From: Fidelibacterota bacterium
GTDB taxonomy: Bacteria > Fidelibacterota > UBA8477 > JABMPR01
NCBI GenBank assembly: GCA_013202495.1
Contig: JABMQQ010000001.1
Span: 1-64,000 of the forward strand
Length of the DNA stretch: 64,000 bases
Reading direction: 5' to 3'
Position numbers and translations under genes: made by a program. Positions 61,711 through 64,000 of the stretch are shown in pieces. Position 1 is the first letter of the stretch, and every line of letters starts with the position of its first letter. The notes below the pieces were generated by a model. It made no database searches and was not told the origin of the DNA. It saw only the letters and a list, made by a program, of their open reading frames with translations.

Positions 61711-63033
61711 ATGCATAAAACAATCTATACAACAATCGTTTTGATCCTGGTCTTGGTTACAGCAGGATTCACTCAAAATCCAGAATGGCTTGATCTTTCC
61801 GATCAAAGACCACAACAAGGTTTTATACAACAGATGGCATTTGATAGTAACGGAGATCTTTGGTTAGTTTATCCGTTCAGCCAGTACAATGGTGAGACTT
61901 GGATGGTACATTCTGATACGACTTTGGGACATGAGTTAAACGATATTTCGTCTCTTGTTGTTGACGCCCAAGATGATATTTGGATTGGGTGTCACGAAGA
62001 AGATGGCCTAATTTGTTTTGATGGCGAAAACTGGTCCTACTTTGATTTAAGAAACTGGGGACTTCCGGAGAATGTTGTCTATTCACTGTCAGTTGACCAG
62101 CAAGGTGCGATCTGGATTGGTACAGCTGCAGGAATTGTGAGATTTGACGGCACTACATGGACTGTGTATGATCCTTCAAACTCACCAATATCATCAACAG
62201 AAGAGGTTCAGTCGATAGCAATTGACGATAATAATGTGAAGTGGATAGGGATGAGTGATTCTCAAGTCGCTACGATTCTTAGTTTTGATGATACAACCTG
62301 GACAGTCTATAATGAGAGTAATACGGGTGTAGACTTTGGTGGTGTCAGATCTATAGTTATCGATGGTAACGGGAGCAAGTGGTTTCTTGACGGTGGTAGC
62401 AACTTATACAATCTTGATGGAGATACCTGTACACGCTACGACCTTCAAGATTCTGGAGTATCTGTGTGGGGAACTTTGTGTTTGGCCATTGATACGGATG
62501 ACGCTATTTGGATTGGAACAGGCGAGATAGGGGGAATTATGATGCCCACCTTTTCAGGAAATGGTTTGATAAAATATGATGGAATAAACTGGACAATTTT
62601 GGACACGTCAAACTCTGAAATTCCAGGTGATTTCGTATCTGCATTGGCAATAAATGAAAACGGTAATATTTGGATTGCAACGCTGCCTACTGGTATAGCT
62701 ATTTACAACCCAACTGGAATTGTTGGATTGGATTATGAAGGTGAGGAAGTTCCTGTTAAAATGCATCTGCATCAAAACTACCCAAATCCCTTCAACCCAA
62801 CAACGACCATCAGCTATTCAGTTCCTTCAATGTCAGGTGTTACGCTCAAGGTTTACGATATTGCAGGTCGAAATATCACCACTCTAAGAGATACCCACCA
62901 ACCAGCCGGTAATTATAGCCTTCAGTGGAATGGTGTGGATCAATCAGGTAATCAAGTGAGTACAGGTGTGTATTTTGCACGTTTGGATGCGGGTGAGTTC
63001 AGTCAAACGATCAAGATGTTGTACATCAAATAA
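61711..63033 (+). CDS. Secreted propeller-repeat protein with T9SS sorting domain
   Basis: This 440-residue protein starts behind AAAGGTAGGTGAA. The signal peptide (VLILVLVTAGFTQ) is followed by about seven Reg_prop-type repeats (DAQDDIWIGC, DQQGAIWIGT, NGNIWIAT), probably one beta-propeller (about 25-345). The T9SS domain (about 355-440) is of the FARLDAG subtype, like that of the M6 protease. It shares the propeller type of the preceding regulator but is exported and lacks DNA-binding or membrane parts. It may be an extracellular binding partner or a decoy of that sensor. It has its own terminator. Confidence 0.88.
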   Translation: MHKTIYTTIVLILVLVTAGFTQNPEWLDLSDQRPQQGFIQQMAFDSNGDLWLVYPFSQYNGETWMVHSDTTLGHELNDISSLVVDAQDDIWIGCHEEDGLICFDGENWSYFDLRNWGLPENVVYSLSVDQQGAIWIGTAAGIVRFDGTTWTVYDPSNSPISSTEEVQSIAIDDNNVKWIGMSDSQVATILSFDDTTWTVYNESNTGVDFGGVRSIVIDGNGSKWFLDGGSNLYNLDGDTCTRYDLQDSGVSVWGTLCLAIDTDDAIWIGTGEIGGIMMPTFSGNGLIKYDGINWTILDTSNSEIPGDFVSALAINENGNIWIATLPTGIAIYNPTGIVGLDYEGEEVPVKMHLHQNYPNPFNPTTTISYSVPSMSGVTLKVYDIAGRNITTLRDTHQPAGNYSLQWNGVDQSGNQVSTGVYFARLDAGEFSQTIKMLYIK

Positions 63034-63058
63034 CTAGAACGAAGTACGGTAAGATTGA

Positions 63059-63090
63059 AACCCCTGGATAATATCCGGGGCTCCTTTTTT
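63059..63090 (+). terminator. Intrinsic terminator after the secreted propeller gene
   Basis: CCCC-t-GGAT / ATCC-GGGG forms a stem with one bulged T, followed by CTCCTTTTTT. The arrangement (short tail, A/T-rich spacer, CCCC..GGGG hairpin) resembles those after the M6 and cyclase genes. Confidence 0.8.
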
Positions 63091-63250
63091 CCTTATTAAC
63101 TAGTGTCAAAAACCACCTTTTATGAGCCTGTAAAATGGTACTTTATTTATGAGACATCCTTTTTGAGTAAAATTCCTACACGTCATCTGAGCTGCATATC
63201 CATTCGAAATCATTGCTTCCAATCAGGATCGTTCCTTTTAGATTGATTAT

Positions 63251-63622
63251 ATGAAAAGGCTCCTTAATTTCTGTATTTCTCTTCTGGTTATATTCCAACC
63301 CATTGACTCAACTATTCTGGATTGTGAGGATTGCCTGGCTGAGACATTAGATGTGAGTATAAATGATCATTTCGATGGATATGAGGTTTCAGATTGTGTG
63401 GATTGCTGCTCCTTAGCCGAATATGATGCTTGCTGTACCCCTGATATTGTTAGCGCTAAAATATTCACATTTAGGCGAGACGTGCCGCACCGCGGACCTA
63501 TAGAGTTTCTTCCCCCAAATATTGCAAAAGTTATTGACCGGACTCAAATTTCGTTCTTACAACGGGATACCTCAGCTGATCCGGTTCATCGTATCCACCA
63601 TTCTCAACCCCTAATCATTTAG
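63251..63622 (+). CDS. Cys-rich exported small protein, unknown
   Basis: This 123-residue protein has a signal peptide (LLNFCISLLVIFQPIDST). The mature N-terminal half contains paired cysteines (CEDC, CVDCC, ACC) within an acidic context, followed by a basic C-terminal part. The pattern suggests metal binding or disulfide bonding. No family is recognised, and the ribosome site is weak. It lies next to a gene for a lipoprotein with a heavy-metal-associated motif, and about 5 kb from the metal efflux operon, so a role in metal homeostasis is possible. Confidence 0.6.
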   Translation: MKRLLNFCISLLVIFQPIDSTILDCEDCLAETLDVSINDHFDGYEVSDCVDCCSLAEYDACCTPDIVSAKIFTFRRDVPHRGPIEFLPPNIAKVIDRTQISFLQRDTSADPVHRIHHSQPLII

Positions 63623-63792
63623 AATCCAGATAATATATAGGCTTCAGTTAGGGAGATTGTTATCCTCTAAATGAGGTGTCTAAGGTCAAAGTCCCTCATC
63701 AGGGAAGGCTCAGCTCAGGAGGATAATTATCTAGATCCACGGAGAGCCATGTTATTGCGAGATCAAAACCAAAATATAGAAAGAAATTGAAA

Positions 63793-64000
63793 TGAATAAA
63801 TATAGGCTATTAACTATACTTGCTATTGTATCTACCCTTCTAATCTCTTGTGGAAGTAAGCCTGAATCCGTACTCCCCGAAGAATGGGCAGGCCGAGGAG
63901 AAATTCGAGTATATGAAGTATTCGGAATGGATTGCCCTGGGTGCCATGGCGGGCTTGAGAAGCAGTTGAATGCACTTGATGGTGTTGTAGACTCCAGAGC
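63793..64000 (+). CDS. Lipoprotein with heavy-metal-associated (HMA) motif (3' truncated)
   Basis: The frame is open to the end of the window (about 69 codons seen). The signal peptide ends in a good lipobox (STLLISC), so the protein is a lipoprotein in the periplasm or outer membrane. Residues about 40-69 read VYEVFGMDCPGCHGGLEKQL, the GMxCxxC metal-binding loop and first helix of a CopZ/MerP-type HMA domain. HMA proteins carry Cu(I), Hg(II) or Zn(II). Most are cytosolic or soluble periplasmic, so a lipid-anchored form is less usual. Its position after the Cys-rich gene suggests a pair. Confidence 0.8.

Overview
The window looks like a chromosomal segment of a Gram-negative bacterium of the FCB superphylum (Marinimicrobia/Calditrichaeota/Cloacimonadota-like). 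The main evidence is seven open frames that end in a type IX secretion (T9SS) type A sorting domain of the form NYPNPFNPTTTIRYGL...GVYLCRLEAG...KMVYLK. Supporting evidence is a FISUMP-domain lipoprotein, LytS/LytTR signalling pairs, Reg_prop/Y_Y_Y/LuxR regulators and several lipoproteins. A 2-hydroxyacyl-CoA-dehydratase/activase operon suggests an anaerobic or fermentative life style. The phylum cannot be fixed from this window. No rRNA, tRNA, CRISPR array, transposase or integrase was seen.

Layout. (1) 1-10531: three secreted T9SS proteins: a truncated one, a beta-helix protein and a 2228-residue propeller/Hydin-like giant. (2) 10625-16236: six small exported or outer-membrane proteins of unknown function. 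This run contains a 0.83-kb tandem duplication that created a chimeric gene. (3) 16303-23327: a translationally coupled pair, a beta-helix protein and a CotH-kinase/lamin-tail protein, both ending in T9SS domains. (4) 23711-33525: a 7TM histidine kinase and an NtrC-type sigma-54 activator, then a probable sigma-54 promoter and a four-gene operon. That operon encodes an HgdB-like Fe-S reductase, a giant double-BadF activase, a small unknown protein and a membrane-tethered DUF1858 redox protein. A strong bidirectional terminator closes it. (5) 33730-41420: a tripartite RND drug-efflux operon, divergent from a LytS-LytTR pair. (6) 41666-49056: a FN3/FISUMP lipoprotein, a LytTR gene fragment, a methyltransferase, an M6 metalloprotease with a T9SS domain, and a soluble double-domain class III adenylate cyclase. 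(7) 49055-58143: an ABC-F ATPase, a GAF-HD-GYP phosphodiesterase and a heavy-metal RND (Cus/Czc-like) operon with a His/Cys-rich leader protein. (8) 58513-64000: a membrane-spanning propeller/LuxR regulator, a secreted T9SS propeller protein, a Cys-rich small protein and the start of a lipoprotein with a heavy-metal-associated (HMA) motif.

The most unusual feature is a recurring arrangement. Blocks of one or two accessory genes sit between copies of the 3' end of a neighbouring gene: a 21-bp repeat spanning a stop codon around the CotH pair, an 88 %-identical LytTR 3' end around the FISUMP gene, and T9SS-like gene tails with terminators around the cyclase gene. Together with the chimeric gene at 14465-15274, this suggests that duplication or recombination at gene 3' ends drives turnover of accessory genes here. 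The best candidate for a co-ordinated biochemical system is the sigma-54-linked HgdB/activase/DUF1858 operon.
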